From: Roseovarius sp.
GTDB lineage: Bacteria; Pseudomonadota; Alphaproteobacteria; Rhodobacterales; Rhodobacteraceae
Assembly (NCBI GenBank): GCA_016278295.1
Contig: JADQCC010000096.1
Span: forward strand, 1 to 35,388
Length of the DNA stretch: 35,388 nt
Reading direction: 5' to 3'
Part shown: positions 14,341 through 23,582 of the stretch, piece by piece
How the letters are laid out: every line of letters starts with the position of its first letter
Position numbering within the stretch: the stretch's first letter is position 1
Program-made: the position numbers and the translations under genes
The notes under the pieces: model-generated
The model's input: the letters and a program-made list of their open reading frames with translations, nothing else
Told to the model about the DNA's origin: nothing
Database searches by the model: none

Positions 14341-15357
14341 TCAGCTTGTCCAGCGCCCCGAGAAGTCGAAGGCGTTGTCATACCCGAAGAGCGCGACCGC
14401 GCCCCCGGTATGCAGGAACACCACGCGCTCGCCCTTCTTGAAATGGCCCTTGCGGATCAGGTCGATGAAGCCCGCCGCGCCCTTGGCGGAATAGACCGGG
14501 TCGAGCAGGATCGCCTCGAGCTCAGCGAACATGCGGATCGCCTCCAGCCCGCTTTCCGTGGGGATGCCATAGCCGTCGCCCACGTAATCGGTATTGGCGA
14601 CCACGTCCTCGCGATTGACCACGCCCGGACAGCCCAGCTTTTCCACCGTGGCGCAGGCGAGGTTATAGACGTTCTCCTCCTGTTTGGGCTTGGGCGCGCG
14701 CACCCCGATGCCAAGAAGCGGGATTTGCGCGTTCATCGCCTTGAGGCCGGTAATCAGCCCCGCCTGCGTACCGGCGCTGCCGGTGGCGTGAACGATGTGA
14801 TCGACCTTGAGGTCCCGGTCGTTGAACTGCCCCAGCATCTCGAACGCGCAGTTGACATAACCGAGCGCGCCGGTGGGGTTCGACCCGCCGCCAGGGATGG
14901 TGTAGACGGTGCGGCCCTCGGCGCGGAACCGCTCGGCCACCTTCTCCATCTCGGCATTCATGTCGCCGCCGCCCGGGCGTTTCTCGGTCGTGGCGCCGTG
15001 CAGATGATCGAGCAGAACGTTGCCGTTGTTATTGTAGTTGGCGTTGTTCGAGCCGGTCCGATCCTCCAGCAGGATATGGCAATCCATTCCCATCTTGGCG
15101 GCGAAGGCGGCGGTCTGGCGGGCATGGTTGGATTGCGTGGCGCCCTGGGTCATCACCATGTCGGCGCCCTGCGCCTCGGCCTCGGCCATCAGGAATTCGA
15201 GCTTGCGGGTCTTGTTGCCCCCGGTACTGAGGCCGGTGCAATCGTCGCGCTTGATCCAGATTTCCGGGCCGCCCAGCTCGGCGCTCAGCCGATCGAGCCG
15301 TTCGAGCGGCGTGGGCAGGTGCGCGAGAAAATGGCGGGGAAAGCGGGCGAGATGCAT
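14341..15357 (-). CDS. cuyA: PLP-dependent lyase, L-cysteate sulfo-lyase / D-cysteine desulfhydrase type
   Basis: This 338-residue fold-type II PLP enzyme belongs to the ACC-deaminase/D-cysteine desulfhydrase family. Lys49 in [12 protein letters not shown] binds [19 protein letters not shown] (the Ser-Asn-His substrate loop), [14 protein letters not shown], and [16 protein letters not shown] (phosphate binding) follow. CuyA of Ruegeria pomeroyi, which splits L-cysteate into pyruvate, sulfite and ammonium, is in this family and to my recollection very close in sequence. D-cysteine desulfhydrase is the alternative and cannot be excluded by eye. The CuyA call also fits a marine roseobacter. No sulfite exporter or oxidase gene is in view. 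A divergent LysR gene and a T-N11-A box lie directly upstream; a terminator follows. Confidence 0.72.
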   Translation of the reverse strand: MHLARFPRHFLAHLPTPLERLDRLSAELGGPEIWIKRDDCTGLSTGGNKTRKLEFLMAEAEAQGADMVMTQGATQSNHARQTAAFAAKMGMDCHILLEDRTGSNNANYNNNGNVLLDHLHGATTEKRPGGGDMNAEMEKVAERFRAEGRTVYTIPGGGSNPTGALGYVNCAFEMLGQFNDRDLKVDHIVHATGSAGTQAGLITGLKAMNAQIPLLGIGVRAPKPKQEENVYNLACATVEKLGCPGVVNREDVVANTDYVGDGYGIPTESGLEAIRMFAELEAILLDPVYSAKGAAGFIDLIRKGHFKKGERVVFLHTGGAVALFGYDNAFDFSGRWTS

Positions 15358-15370
15358 GGCGGTCTCCGAT

Positions 15371-15393
15371 TAATATGCAATTGCGGGATATTA
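15371..15393. promoter_or_regulatory. LysR-type T-N11-A operator between cuyA-like gene and LysR gene
   Basis: TAATAT (15371-15376) and ATATTA (15388-15393) are perfect inverted copies separated by exactly 11 nt, so the inner bases give the LysR-family T-N11-A pattern. The site lies 13 nt from the lyase start codon and 60 nt from the LysR gene start, in an AT-rich gap of 96 nt. A short palindrome GCAATTGC begins the spacer. Confidence 0.7.
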
Positions 15394-15453
15394 TGACGTG
15401 ACATTTTGCCTGTCCAATGCCAATTCTGCCAATGATTATGCGAGATATGCAAT

Positions 15454-16344
15454 ATGCGTCTGGAGTGGCTTGACGATATCCTCGCCGTGGCCGATGCTGG
15501 CTCTCTGGCACGCGCCGCCGAATTGCGCCATGTCAGCCAGCCGGCGCTCACCCGCCGGCTGCGTGCAATCGAGGCGGCGCTCGGCGTGCCGTTGTTTGAG
15601 CGTCGGCACAAGCCGTTGACGCTCCTGCCCGAGATCATGCCATACCTGCCCGCGATGCGCAGCCTCGCGGCGCAACTGCGGCAGTTGCGCGACGGGCTTG
15701 CCCAGAGCGGCGGCGCGCGGGGCCTGACGCTGGCTTGCCAGCACGCGATCACCACCACCCATTCCCCGGCCATCGTCGCCGCGCTGACCGAGGGACAGGC
15801 GCGGCCCGTGCGCGTGCGCTCGGAAAACCGCGAGGATTGCCTGCTGCGGCTGCTCGCCGCCGAGGCCGATCTTGCCGTGGTATACGATGCGCCCCAGATC
15901 GCGCCGCTCGCCCTCGGCGGCGCGTTCGAGCGCGTGTCGCTCGGCCCCGAACGGCTCATCCCCGTTGCCGCACCGGATCTGCCTCTCGGGTCTGACTTTC
16001 CCTATATCGGCTATCCCGGCGATGTCTTTCTCGGGCAGGTGATGGACCGGGCGCTCCTGCCGCGGATAGGGCCGGACCGGCGGTTGCGCCGCTGCGCCGA
16101 GACGGCGCTCACGCTGGCCGCGCACGAATACGCACGGCGGGGGATCGGGGTGGCGTGGTTGCCCGAATCCATGTCGCGCGACGACCTGTCGACGGGGCGG
16201 CTCGTGCATCTCGGTCGCGACGTTCCGGCGCTGGACATGGAGATATGGATGATCCGCCTGCCCGGCATCGAGGGTGGCGGCTGGGAGGACGACTGGCAGA
16301 GGCTGGCCGACACGCTCGGTCTTGCGCCCTCGGCACCGCTTTGA
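15454..16344 (+). CDS. LysR-family transcriptional regulator
   Basis: This 296-residue regulator has an N-terminal winged helix (residues 1-62: [20 protein letters not shown], then [15 protein letters not shown]) and a periplasmic-binding-protein-like effector domain from about residue 90 ([15 protein letters not shown] at its start). The DNA-binding part resembles the YjiE/HypT branch. Divergence from the cuyA-like gene and the T-N11-A box between them strongly suggest it controls that gene and itself, perhaps in response to its substrate or a product; the effector is not known. Start at the ATG at 15454 is where LysR proteins begin; the ribosome-binding site is weak. Confidence 0.93.
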   Translation: MRLEWLDDILAVADAGSLARAAELRHVSQPALTRRLRAIEAALGVPLFERRHKPLTLLPEIMPYLPAMRSLAAQLRQLRDGLAQSGGARGLTLACQHAITTTHSPAIVAALTEGQARPVRVRSENREDCLLRLLAAEADLAVVYDAPQIAPLALGGAFERVSLGPERLIPVAAPDLPLGSDFPYIGYPGDVFLGQVMDRALLPRIGPDRRLRRCAETALTLAAHEYARRGIGVAWLPESMSRDDLSTGRLVHLGRDVPALDMEIWMIRLPGIEGGGWEDDWQRLADTLGLAPSAPL

Positions 16345-16380
16345 TTTAAGCGTCGCGTTGCCCAGCCCGGAGGCCGCCCG

Positions 16381-17673
16381 ATGGTCGATATCGCCACCCG
16401 TGTCTACAACCACCGCTGGAAGATGGATCCCATCGTCCGCTCGCTCATCGACACCGATTTCTACAAGCTCCTGATGTGCCAGACGGTGCGCCGGAACAGG
16501 CCCGACACGAACGTGACCTTCTCGCTTATCAACCGCACCACCTCGGTCCGGCTTGCCGATCTCGTGGACGAGGGCGAATTGCGCGAACAGCTCGATCACA
16601 TCCGCACCCTGTCGCTGTCGCGCGGCGAGAGCACGTGGATGCGCGGCAATACCTTCTATGGCAAACGCCAGATGTTCACACCCGAGTTCATGGACTGGTT
16701 CGAGGGGTTGCGTCTGCCGCCCTATCACCTCGAGCAGCGCGACGGTCAGTACGAGCTCACCTTCGAGGGCAAGTGGCCCGAGGTCATGCTGTGGGAAATC
16801 CCCGCGCTCGCCGTGCTGATGGAGCTGCGCGTTCGCCCGGTGCTCAGCGACATGAAGAAATTCGAGCTTCAGGTGCTCTATGCCCGCGCCATGACCAAGC
16901 TGTGGGAGAAGGTCGAATTCCTGCGCCCGCTCGAGGGTCTTCGCATCGCCGATTTCGGCACGCGGCGGCGGCATTCCTTTCTCTGGCAGGACTGGTGCGT
17001 GCAGGCCATGCGCGAGGGGCTTGGCGACGGCTTCGTCGGCACCTCGAACTGCCTGATCGCCAAGAATCGCGATCTTGAGGCGATCGGCACCAACGCACAC
17101 GAATTGCCAATGGTCTATGCCGCGCTCGCAGAGACCGACGACGCGCTCGCCCGCGCCCCCTACAAGGTGCTCGCCGACTGGCACGAAGAGCACGATGGCA
17201 ACCTTCGCATCATCCTGCCCGACACGTTCGGCACCGGGGGGTTCCTGCGGCACGCGCCAGACTGGCTTGCAGGCTGGACCGGTATCCGTATCGATTCCGG
17301 CCAGCCCGAAGAGGCGGCAGAGGCCGCGATCGAGTGGTGGAAAGCGCATGGCGAAGACCCCCGCGACAAGATGATCATCTTCTCCGACGGGCTGGACGTG
17401 GCACGCATTTCCGAACTTCATCAGCGTTTCGCGGGCCGGGTGCGCACGTCCTTCGGCTGGGGCACGCTGCTTACCAACGATTTTCGCGGTCTCACCCGTG
17501 ACGATGCGCTGGCGCCTTTCTCGCTTGTCTGCAAGGCGGTTTCCGCCGAGGGGCACCCGACCGTGAAACTATCGGACAATCCCCGCAAGGCAATGGGACC
17601 GCAGGACGAGATCGCCCGCTATCGCCGGGTCTTCGATGTCGGCGCGCAGACCGAGATCGACGTGGTGGTCTGA
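16381..17673 (+). CDS. pncB: Nicotinate phosphoribosyltransferase
   Basis: This 430-residue cytoplasmic enzyme makes nicotinate mononucleotide from nicotinate and PRPP with ATP, the entry of the Preiss-Handler NAD salvage route. Key blocks: [15 protein letters not shown] near residue 22, FGTRRRHSF (192-200), TSNCLIAK, and the phosphorylated histidine His240 in [20 protein letters not shown] and IIFSDGLDV at the phosphoribosyl site and [13 protein letters not shown] near the C-terminus complete the set. The ATG has GGAGG 7 nt upstream. It is 36 nt downstream of the LysR gene on the same strand and converges with flgI, 6 nt away. Length is normal for the E. coli-like PncB type. Confidence 0.97.
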   Translation: MVDIATRVYNHRWKMDPIVRSLIDTDFYKLLMCQTVRRNRPDTNVTFSLINRTTSVRLADLVDEGELREQLDHIRTLSLSRGESTWMRGNTFYGKRQMFTPEFMDWFEGLRLPPYHLEQRDGQYELTFEGKWPEVMLWEIPALAVLMELRVRPVLSDMKKFELQVLYARAMTKLWEKVEFLRPLEGLRIADFGTRRRHSFLWQDWCVQAMREGLGDGFVGTSNCLIAKNRDLEAIGTNAHELPMVYAALAETDDALARAPYKVLADWHEEHDGNLRIILPDTFGTGGFLRHAPDWLAGWTGIRIDSGQPEEAAEAAIEWWKAHGEDPRDKMIIFSDGLDVARISELHQRFAGRVRTSFGWGTLLTNDFRGLTRDDALAPFSLVCKAVSAEGHPTVKLSDNPRKAMGPQDEIARYRRVFDVGAQTEIDVVV

Positions 17674-17679
17674 GCGCGT

Positions 17680-18795
17680 TCAGCGAACGACGAACTCGGC
17701 GTGCAGCGCGCCCGCGGCCTTGATGCTCTTGAGGATGTCGATCATGTCGCGCGGCGCGACGCCGAGCGCGTTCAGCCCGGCGATCACCTCGGCGAGCGAG
17801 GTGCCCTCGGGCACCTCCGCCAGGCCGATGCCCGGCTCTTCCTCGATCTCGGCCTCGGTGCGCGGCACAACCACCGTCTCGCCCCGTGCGAACGGGTTGG
17901 GCTGTACGGCGAGCGGGGTCTCCTGGATGCGCAGCGTCAGGTTCCCCTGCGAGACCGCGACGCGCGAGATGCGTACATCCTGCCCCATCACGATGGTGCC
18001 CGATCTCTGGTCGACCACCACCCGCGCCTTGCGCTCCGGCTCGACCATCAGATTCTCTACCCGACCGAGCGCATGTGCCGCCGAGCGCGCGCGCATCGCC
18101 GTGATATCGAGCCGCACGGTGCCAGAATCGAGCATCAACGCCACGGGCCGGCCCACGGCGCCGTTGATCGCGCGCTCGATCCGGGCCGCGGTGGTGAAAT
18201 CCGGCTCACGCAGCGCGAGGCGCAGGCTTTCCAGCCCCGCGAAATCGAAATCCACCTCCCGCTCCACCCGGGCCCCGGAGGGGATGGTCCCCGATGTCGG
18301 CACGCCCTGCACCACACTGCCCGCCTCGCCCTCGGCAGACGCTCCACCGGCGATGATCGTGCCCTGTGCGACGGCATAGATTTGGCCGTCCGCGGCGTTG
18401 AGCGGCGTCATCACCAGCGTGCCGCCCAGCAGGCTCTTGGCATCGCCGATGGCCGAAACCGTCACGTCGATCTGGCTGCCCGCGCGGGCAAAGGGTGGCA
18501 GTGCCGCGGTGACGAGAACGGCGGCGACGTTCTTTGGGCGGAACTGCTCGCCCGTCACATTGATCCCGAGCCGCTCGAGAATGTTGGACATGAGCTCCTC
18601 GGTGAAGGGCGAATTGCGCAGGCCGTCGCCGCTTCCGTTGAGCCCGACGACGAGCCCGTAGCCAAGCAGATCGTTGCCGCGCACCCCGTCGAACTCCACA
18701 AGGTCCTTGATCCGAACCGTACCGGCGCTGGCGGCATGGATCGTCGCGACGCACATCAGCAACATGGTCAGGATCGTGCGCAACGGCGGCGTCAT
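17680..18795 (-). CDS. flgI: Flagellar P-ring protein FlgI
   Basis: This 371-residue protein forms the P ring around the rod in the peptidoglycan layer. The signal peptide (residues 1-24) ends AASA. The mature part starts with VRIKDLVEFDGVRGNDLLGYGLVVGL split by no gap, and continues with NVAAVLVTAALPPFARAGSQIDV and the C-terminal LNALGVAPRDMIDILKSIKAAGALHAE. These are family hallmarks at normal length. It overlaps flgL by ATGA and is the last gene of motB-flgE-flgK-flgL-flgI. No flgH (L ring) or flgA (P-ring chaperone) is in the window, so they lie elsewhere. Confidence 0.97.
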   Translation of the reverse strand: MTPPLRTILTMLLMCVATIHAASAGTVRIKDLVEFDGVRGNDLLGYGLVVGLNGSGDGLRNSPFTEELMSNILERLGINVTGEQFRPKNVAAVLVTAALPPFARAGSQIDVTVSAIGDAKSLLGGTLVMTPLNAADGQIYAVAQGTIIAGGASAEGEAGSVVQGVPTSGTIPSGARVEREVDFDFAGLESLRLALREPDFTTAARIERAINGAVGRPVALMLDSGTVRLDITAMRARSAAHALGRVENLMVEPERKARVVVDQRSGTIVMGQDVRISRVAVSQGNLTLRIQETPLAVQPNPFARGETVVVPRTEAEIEEEPGIGLAEVPEGTSLAEVIAGLNALGVAPRDMIDILKSIKAAGALHAEFVVR

Positions 18796-19802
18796 GACAG
18801 GAAACTCGCGAGATTGAGGCGCGCCGTGCGCGCGGTGATGGTATAGAGTATCTCCAGTTGGGACTGCACCTGTTCGAGCGCCGTCGCGCTCTCGAAGATA
18901 TCCACCGAGACGAGATCGTTGCGCGCTATCCCAAGGCTTGTGATCTCGGCGTCGGTCCGGCTCCGGGCCTGCGCGATCCGTTCCTCGGCAAAACCGAGCT
19001 GCGCGCGCAGCTGCGTTACCCCGTCCTGCCCGGAGAGAAGCCCCGTCCCCATGTCGCGGGCGAGCGCGGTGCGGTCGTCGTTGCCAAGCGCGAGAGCCGG
19101 GTCGTCGAGGAGCGACAGCATCGCCACCTGCTTGATCTGGCCTCGCAGCGCGGCATCGTCGGCGCGGATGCGCAGCTCGACGGTCTCTCCGGCACCAAGC
19201 GCAAAAGCCGCCGCCGGTGCCTGTCCGCCACGATAGATCATCGTGGAAAACCCGCCTCCCGGCGCATCGAAGAACGCGTCAAGCTCGCTCCGCATGGCGG
19301 CTGCGTCGGGGGCTGCCGCCAGCACCGCGCGCAGCTCCTGCAAGAGCGTGTCGGCATCGGCGAGCGGCGCGCGATCGGCCAGGTCGCCGCCGAACAGGGC
19401 GCGGCCCGCCGATGCGGTGTTGAGCGCCCCGATCATCGTCGACAGCGTTGCGCGTGCGTCCTGTGCGAGGACGGTGGGCTGCATCGCGCCGGTGGCCGAA
19501 ACGGCGGTGAGCGCCGCCTGGGCAAGCGTCTGGCCGCTCTCCTCCACACGATCGAGCGCCGTCTGCATGATTTCGGCATCCACCGAGGCGATTCGCGCCA
19601 CCTCCCGGTGCGCGTCCGCGAGAGTGAGCGCCCGCTCGACATCTGCCAGGGGAACAAGATTGCCGGACAGGTGCCTCGCGGCGTCGGCGGTACGGCCCGT
19701 CGATACCTCGCGGGTCAGGCGGTCGGTCTCGCGGGCAAGATGTGCGCCCTGCTGCCGCAAAACAAAGCCTTGGGCGAGGTCTCCGATTGATTGCAGGGCC
19801 AT
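18792..19802 (-). CDS. flgL: Flagellar hook-filament junction protein FlgL (HAP3)
   Basis: This 336-residue flagellin-related protein is exported by the flagellar type III system and forms the junction zone next to the filament. Terminal helices form the D0/D1 core: QGAHLARETDRLTREVSTG at residues 18-36, and LVSVDIFESATALEQVQSQL with the closing LNLASFLS at the C-terminus. The middle (residues 120-220) is the variable domain and includes the ALFGGDL motif seen in FlgL. The start lies 1 nt after the flgK stop, and the stop overlaps flgI, so translation of the three genes is probably coupled. Flagellin itself is less likely, given the length and position. Confidence 0.93.
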   Translation of the reverse strand: MALQSIGDLAQGFVLRQQGAHLARETDRLTREVSTGRTADAARHLSGNLVPLADVERALTLADAHREVARIASVDAEIMQTALDRVEESGQTLAQAALTAVSATGAMQPTVLAQDARATLSTMIGALNTASAGRALFGGDLADRAPLADADTLLQELRAVLAAAPDAAAMRSELDAFFDAPGGGFSTMIYRGGQAPAAAFALGAGETVELRIRADDAALRGQIKQVAMLSLLDDPALALGNDDRTALARDMGTGLLSGQDGVTQLRAQLGFAEERIAQARSRTDAEITSLGIARNDLVSVDIFESATALEQVQSQLEILYTITARTARLNLASFLS

Positions 19803-19803
19803 G

Positions 19804-21225
19804 TCATATCCTCAGAAGGGTTTGCATCATGTCGTCGAGCGTCTGGATCATGCGGGCATTGGCCGAGAACGCCTGCTCCACCAGTAACAGCCGCTGCAAC
19901 TCGGCATCGCTGTCCACGCCGCCGCGCAGTTCCAGTTCGCGCAGTTCCCCGGCCTGCCCGGAGGCAAAGCTTGCCGTGTTCTCGGCCGTCAACCGGGCCT
20001 GTGCCACCCGACTGGAGAGCTCGGCGGCATGACCGGAGAGATCACGCTGTGCCTCACCCGGTGCCGGTGCCTGGCGCGCCGACAGCACATTGCCGAGCGC
20101 CGCGAGATACGGGGCGTTCGCCGGGGCTCCGGGGCCTGCCGCGTCCGGTCCGACGCGTAGCCGAAAGAGCGCGCCGCCACGCTCGGGATCGACCGCGGGG
20201 TTGATCTCGATCCGCCCGGCAAGCCCCGCCTCGGTCGCGGGATCGAAGCGCATTCCGGCATCGGTGAATATCCCTGGTGATGGCGGCGGGGTGAGGCTCT
20301 CGACCCGCTCGACGAGATCGCGGGCGAGCGCGTCGAGCCCGCGTTGCGCGTCAAGCCCGAGCCCGTCGCGGTTGTCGATGAACGCCGCGAGCTGCCCGCC
20401 TGCGAGCGGGCCGCCAGTGCCGGCCGACATCGGGTACCCGCCGATCTCGAGCCCGGAGAGGAGGCCGTTCTGTACCGTCATGTGTGCCGCCACCAGAGGT
20501 GTTGCCTCGAAGCCGATCTGCGCCGGGCGCCCGTCGAGCAGCAGCGCACCGCCGGTAGAGACCAGGGCGACGCTTCCCCGCGACCGTTCGAGTTGGCGAA
20601 TGGGGATCAGATCGGAGATCGCGTCGATCGTCTGCTGCCGCCGATCCTCGAGCGATGTCGTGTCGTGGCCAGAGGATCGCGCGACGACGATCTGCGTGTT
20701 TATCTCGGCCACCCGCGCAAGGCCGGTATTGAGCCGTTCGACGGCATCGGAAATATCGGCGTCGGCCCGGCTGCGCAGGGTCTCGACCTGCCGGGCCGCG
20801 CCGTTCAGCGCCGCGCCGAGCGCCGTCGCCTCGTTCAGCACTGCGGCCAGCCGGGTATCGTCCTCGGGCCGGGACGAGGCCGAGGCGATGGCCGCTTCGA
20901 AGGCGGCCAGCCGGTCCGCAATGCTTCCGCCCTCGCCCGGCAGGCCCAGCGCACGCTCGACGGAGGCGGCAAAGCCGGCACGCGTCTGTGCATCGGCCAG
21001 CGCGCTGTCGGCAAGTCGCCGATCGCCGAGAAGCACCGGATCGACATGGCGTGTCACGCCAGTCACCGCCACACCGCCGCGTGTGCCCTGCGCCTGCAGG
21101 CCAAGTTCGCGCGGGGCATAACCGGGCGTCAGCGCATTCGCGAGATTGCCCGAGATCACGTCGGTCAACCGCGAGCTTGCGGTCAGCCCGCTCAGGGCGC
21201 TGTTGAAGGCGGCGGATATGGACAT
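19804..21225 (-). CDS. flgK: Flagellar hook-associated protein FlgK (HAP1)
   Basis: This 473-residue protein joins hook and filament. The N-terminal D0 segment contains SALSGLTASSRLTDVISGNL and the rod-type ANALTPGYAPREL. A helical region with LEDRRQQTIDAISDLIPI near residue 190-210 is typical of FlgK. The C-terminus closes with LLLVEQAFSANARMIQTLDD, the other half of the D0 coiled coil. The length is on the short side for FlgK, but no domain seems broken. AAAGGACG precedes the ATG. It follows flgE by 30 nt and precedes flgL by 1 nt. Confidence 0.95.
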   Translation of the reverse strand: MSISAAFNSALSGLTASSRLTDVISGNLANALTPGYAPRELGLQAQGTRGGVAVTGVTRHVDPVLLGDRRLADSALADAQTRAGFAASVERALGLPGEGGSIADRLAAFEAAIASASSRPEDDTRLAAVLNEATALGAALNGAARQVETLRSRADADISDAVERLNTGLARVAEINTQIVVARSSGHDTTSLEDRRQQTIDAISDLIPIRQLERSRGSVALVSTGGALLLDGRPAQIGFEATPLVAAHMTVQNGLLSGLEIGGYPMSAGTGGPLAGGQLAAFIDNRDGLGLDAQRGLDALARDLVERVESLTPPPSPGIFTDAGMRFDPATEAGLAGRIEINPAVDPERGGALFRLRVGPDAAGPGAPANAPYLAALGNVLSARQAPAPGEAQRDLSGHAAELSSRVAQARLTAENTASFASGQAGELRELELRGGVDSDAELQRLLLVEQAFSANARMIQTLDDMMQTLLRI

Positions 21226-21255
21226 CGGTTTCGTCCTTTACGGGAGCGGCGGAAA

Positions 21256-22557
21256 TCAGCGGATGATATTGGTGGTTTCCTGCAACATCTCGTCAACGGT
21301 CTGGATCACCCGCGCATTCGAGGAATAGGCGCGCTGCGTCTGGATCATGTCGGTCAGTTCGCGCGCGACATCGGTGGCCGATTCCTGCCGGGAAAAGGAG
21401 AGGAGATCGCCGGTCGGGCCATCGCCGGCATCCCAGAGAAAGAAGCTGCCGCTGTCGAGAGAGGGCCGGTAGGTCTGGCGATCGAGAGCCACCATTCCAT
21501 TCGGATTGGGCAGATCCACGAGCGGAACCTGAAAGATCGTCCGGGTCACGCCGGTGTCGAATGTGGCGTGGACAAAGCCGTTGGCGTCGATCTCGACAGA
21601 AACCATGTTGCCGACGGGGGATCCGTCCTTGGATATGGAGAGCGGAGCGAAACTGTCCGAAAGCTGTGTCAGTCCCTCGGTCGTGCCGGGCCGGCCGATA
21701 TTGATCTCGATCGGGCCGCCATCGGCGGTCACGATAAGGCCCCCGGTCGCCGGGTCGTATGATCCGCCGCTGAGTGTGGTTACATTGAGCAGGGTCCCGC
21801 CGGCGGTTCGCGAATCGGCGAATTCAAGCTGGTATTCACCGATGACGGCGTTGCCGCTCGCGGAATCGCGCAGGGTCATTGTCCAGATGTTGGACGTGCC
21901 GGTCGCAGGAATCTGGGGTGCGAAGGATGCCTGGATTGTCTCTGACCGTCCGAGATTGTCGAAATACTCGACCGAGAGCTCTTGTGGTGTGCCCGCGGCA
22001 CCCGCGTTGGTTTCGGTCGCCGGGAGGTTGACACCAAGGGTGATCCCGGTCGTCGGTTCGCTGGTCAACTGGTTGACGTTGATCTGCACCGGGACCAGCC
22101 CCTCGCTGGTATCCCGCGGGAAGGCGGGGATCGTGCCATCAGGGCCAGCGGGCCACCCCAGCAGCGTCAGGCCTGACGAGGTGACGAGGCGCCCGTCCGC
22201 GTCGGTGCGGAACGATCCGGTCGTCGTCAGAAGCATCTGCGGTGAGCCATTCGAGACCGCAACCTCGCTACTCGCCGCGACGGGGATGAAGCCGCGGCCA
22301 CGTACCGCGAGGTCGGTGGGGTTCTCGGTGGTGACGAGCGAGCCGCCCTGGTCGATGAGCCGCTCCGTTGTCGCGCGAACACCGCCCGCCGCATAGTTCC
22401 CGCCGGTGCCACGGACGACAAGCGAGTCAAAGCTCGTCTCGACGCGGCGATAACCGAAGGTCGAGGCATTGGCGATATTGTCGGAGATCGCTGCCAGGCG
22501 GGATGCGTTGGCACTGAGCCCCGCGACGCCGGCATTCAGGGAAGAGGAAATTGTCAT
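21256..22557 (-). CDS. flgE: Flagellar hook protein FlgE
   Basis: This 433-residue hook subunit is exported by the flagellar type III system. The N-terminus carries SLNAGVAGLSANASRLAAIS and NIANASTFGYRR, the rod/hook signature. The middle contains the FlgE D2-type block (TTGSFRTDADGRLVTSSGL, LTLLGWPAG). The C-terminus has RELTDMIQTQRAYSSNARVI and TVDEML. The frame is open to 22602, but the ATG at 22557 matches the family start and has AAAGG upstream. A CtrA-like site lies 58 nt before the start, suggesting a promoter for flgE-flgK-flgL-flgI separate from that of motB. Confidence 0.95.
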   Translation of the reverse strand: MTISSSLNAGVAGLSANASRLAAISDNIANASTFGYRRVETSFDSLVVRGTGGNYAAGGVRATTERLIDQGGSLVTTENPTDLAVRGRGFIPVAASSEVAVSNGSPQMLLTTTGSFRTDADGRLVTSSGLTLLGWPAGPDGTIPAFPRDTSEGLVPVQINVNQLTSEPTTGITLGVNLPATETNAGAAGTPQELSVEYFDNLGRSETIQASFAPQIPATGTSNIWTMTLRDSASGNAVIGEYQLEFADSRTAGGTLLNVTTLSGGSYDPATGGLIVTADGGPIEINIGRPGTTEGLTQLSDSFAPLSISKDGSPVGNMVSVEIDANGFVHATFDTGVTRTIFQVPLVDLPNPNGMVALDRQTYRPSLDSGSFFLWDAGDGPTGDLLSFSRQESATDVARELTDMIQTQRAYSSNARVIQTVDEMLQETTNIIR

Positions 22558-22614
22558 GGGCACGCCTTTCAATTGGATCGAGCATCGTCTCGACACAGTC
22601 ATAGGCGAGGTGCC

Positions 22615-22629
22615 TTAACATGGCGCTAA
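22615..22629 (-). promoter_or_regulatory. Candidate CtrA-binding site upstream of flgE (one mismatch)
   Basis: On the minus strand, TTAG-N7-TTAA (22629-22615) matches the CtrA consensus TTAA-N7-TTAAC at 7 of the 8 TTAA positions. It is centred about 65 nt before the flgE ATG. Weight comes from the perfect site at a similar place before motB. Confidence 0.4.
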
Positions 22630-22648
22630 TCTCTAAAATCAAGCGTTC

Positions 22649-23500
22649 TTAGCGAGATCGCAGGAACGTCACCTCCAGGCGGTTGTTGCGCGGCGACATG
22701 GGGTCCGCCGTGGCCGGAGAGCGGTCGGCATGGCCGGTGAGCCGATGTATGCGCGGGCGTGCGATCCCCGAATCCTCTAGCAGAATCCGCATCCGGTTGG
22801 CGCGTGCCGCCGACAGGTCCCAGACCGGGTTCTCGACGAGGGTGACAGGCCGCGCGCGGATATACCCGGCGATGGCGACGTCGTTGACAATCGGCGCGCC
22901 GACCATTGCGATGAGTCGCGCGATCTCGCGCAAGGTGTCGGTCGGCTCACTTTGACCGGACACGAAAAGCATCGTGTCGCCCACGTCGAATATCTCGATG
23001 ATGAGCCCCTCGTCGGTGACCCGGGTCACGATGTGGCGGAGCACCTCGTCAGAGGCGAGGCTTTCGCCGCTGCGGCCCCGGAGCCGGTCGTCGATTTCGG
23101 CGAATGCGGCGGCGTCCGCTTCGGCCAACCCGGCATTCGCCCCGTCGCTCATCACGCCGGTATCGCCGCGGGCCCGGTTGCTTTCGGTGCTACGCAGATT
23201 CTCTGCGCCGGTCCCGCTCTTGGCCAGGCTCTGTTCGGAGAAGACGGTATCGCCACCGAACGCGCCGCTGCCGCCGCCGGATACCCGGTTTATCGGCACG
23301 GTCGGGCTAAAGTAATCGGCGATGCCCTTGCGTTGTTTTTCTGTTGTCGCGCCAAGAAGCCACATCAGCAGGAAGAACGCCATCATCGCGGTGACGAAGT
23401 CGGCATAGGCCACCTTCCAGGCACCCCCATGATGCCCGCCGCCACTCACGACCTTCTTCCGTTTGATAATGACCGGCGCCGCATTGCTGCGCGCGTCCAT
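22649..23500 (-). CDS. motB: Flagellar motor stator protein MotB
   Basis: This 283-residue stator subunit pairs with MotA to pass protons and anchors the motor to peptidoglycan. One transmembrane helix (about residues 29-50) holds the essential proton-binding aspartate Asp34 in KVAYADFVTAMMAFFLLMWL. A long linker follows, then an OmpA-like peptidoglycan-binding domain (about 150-283), with WDLSAARANRMRILLEDSGI, RIHRLTGHADR and DPMSPRNNRLEV. AGGTGGTGAG precedes the ATG. No motA gene is next to it in the window; it must lie elsewhere. A perfect TTAA-N7-TTAA CtrA-type site lies 48 nt upstream. The 91-nt gap to flgE holds a second, weaker site. Confidence 0.96.
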   Translation of the reverse strand: MDARSNAAPVIIKRKKVVSGGGHHGGAWKVAYADFVTAMMAFFLLMWLLGATTEKQRKGIADYFSPTVPINRVSGGGSGAFGGDTVFSEQSLAKSGTGAENLRSTESNRARGDTGVMSDGANAGLAEADAAAFAEIDDRLRGRSGESLASDEVLRHIVTRVTDEGLIIEIFDVGDTMLFVSGQSEPTDTLREIARLIAMVGAPIVNDVAIAGYIRARPVTLVENPVWDLSAARANRMRILLEDSGIARPRIHRLTGHADRSPATADPMSPRNNRLEVTFLRSR

Positions 23501-23548
23501 AACTCACCACCTGTTTCACACCCAGGACAAGGCGTAGCACACGATCGT

Positions 23549-23563
23549 TTAACGGGCTGTTAA
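23549..23563 (-). promoter_or_regulatory. Candidate CtrA-binding site in the motB promoter
   Basis: TTAA-N7-TTAA lies at 23549-23563, exact to the core CtrA consensus, and reads TTAACAGCCCGTTAA on the minus strand. A TTGACG like a -35 element precedes it at once (23573-23568). It starts 48 nt before the motB ATG. CtrA is known to control motility genes in Rhodobacterales. Confidence 0.6.
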
Positions 23564-23582
23564 TTCGTCAAGTTTTACCGTT

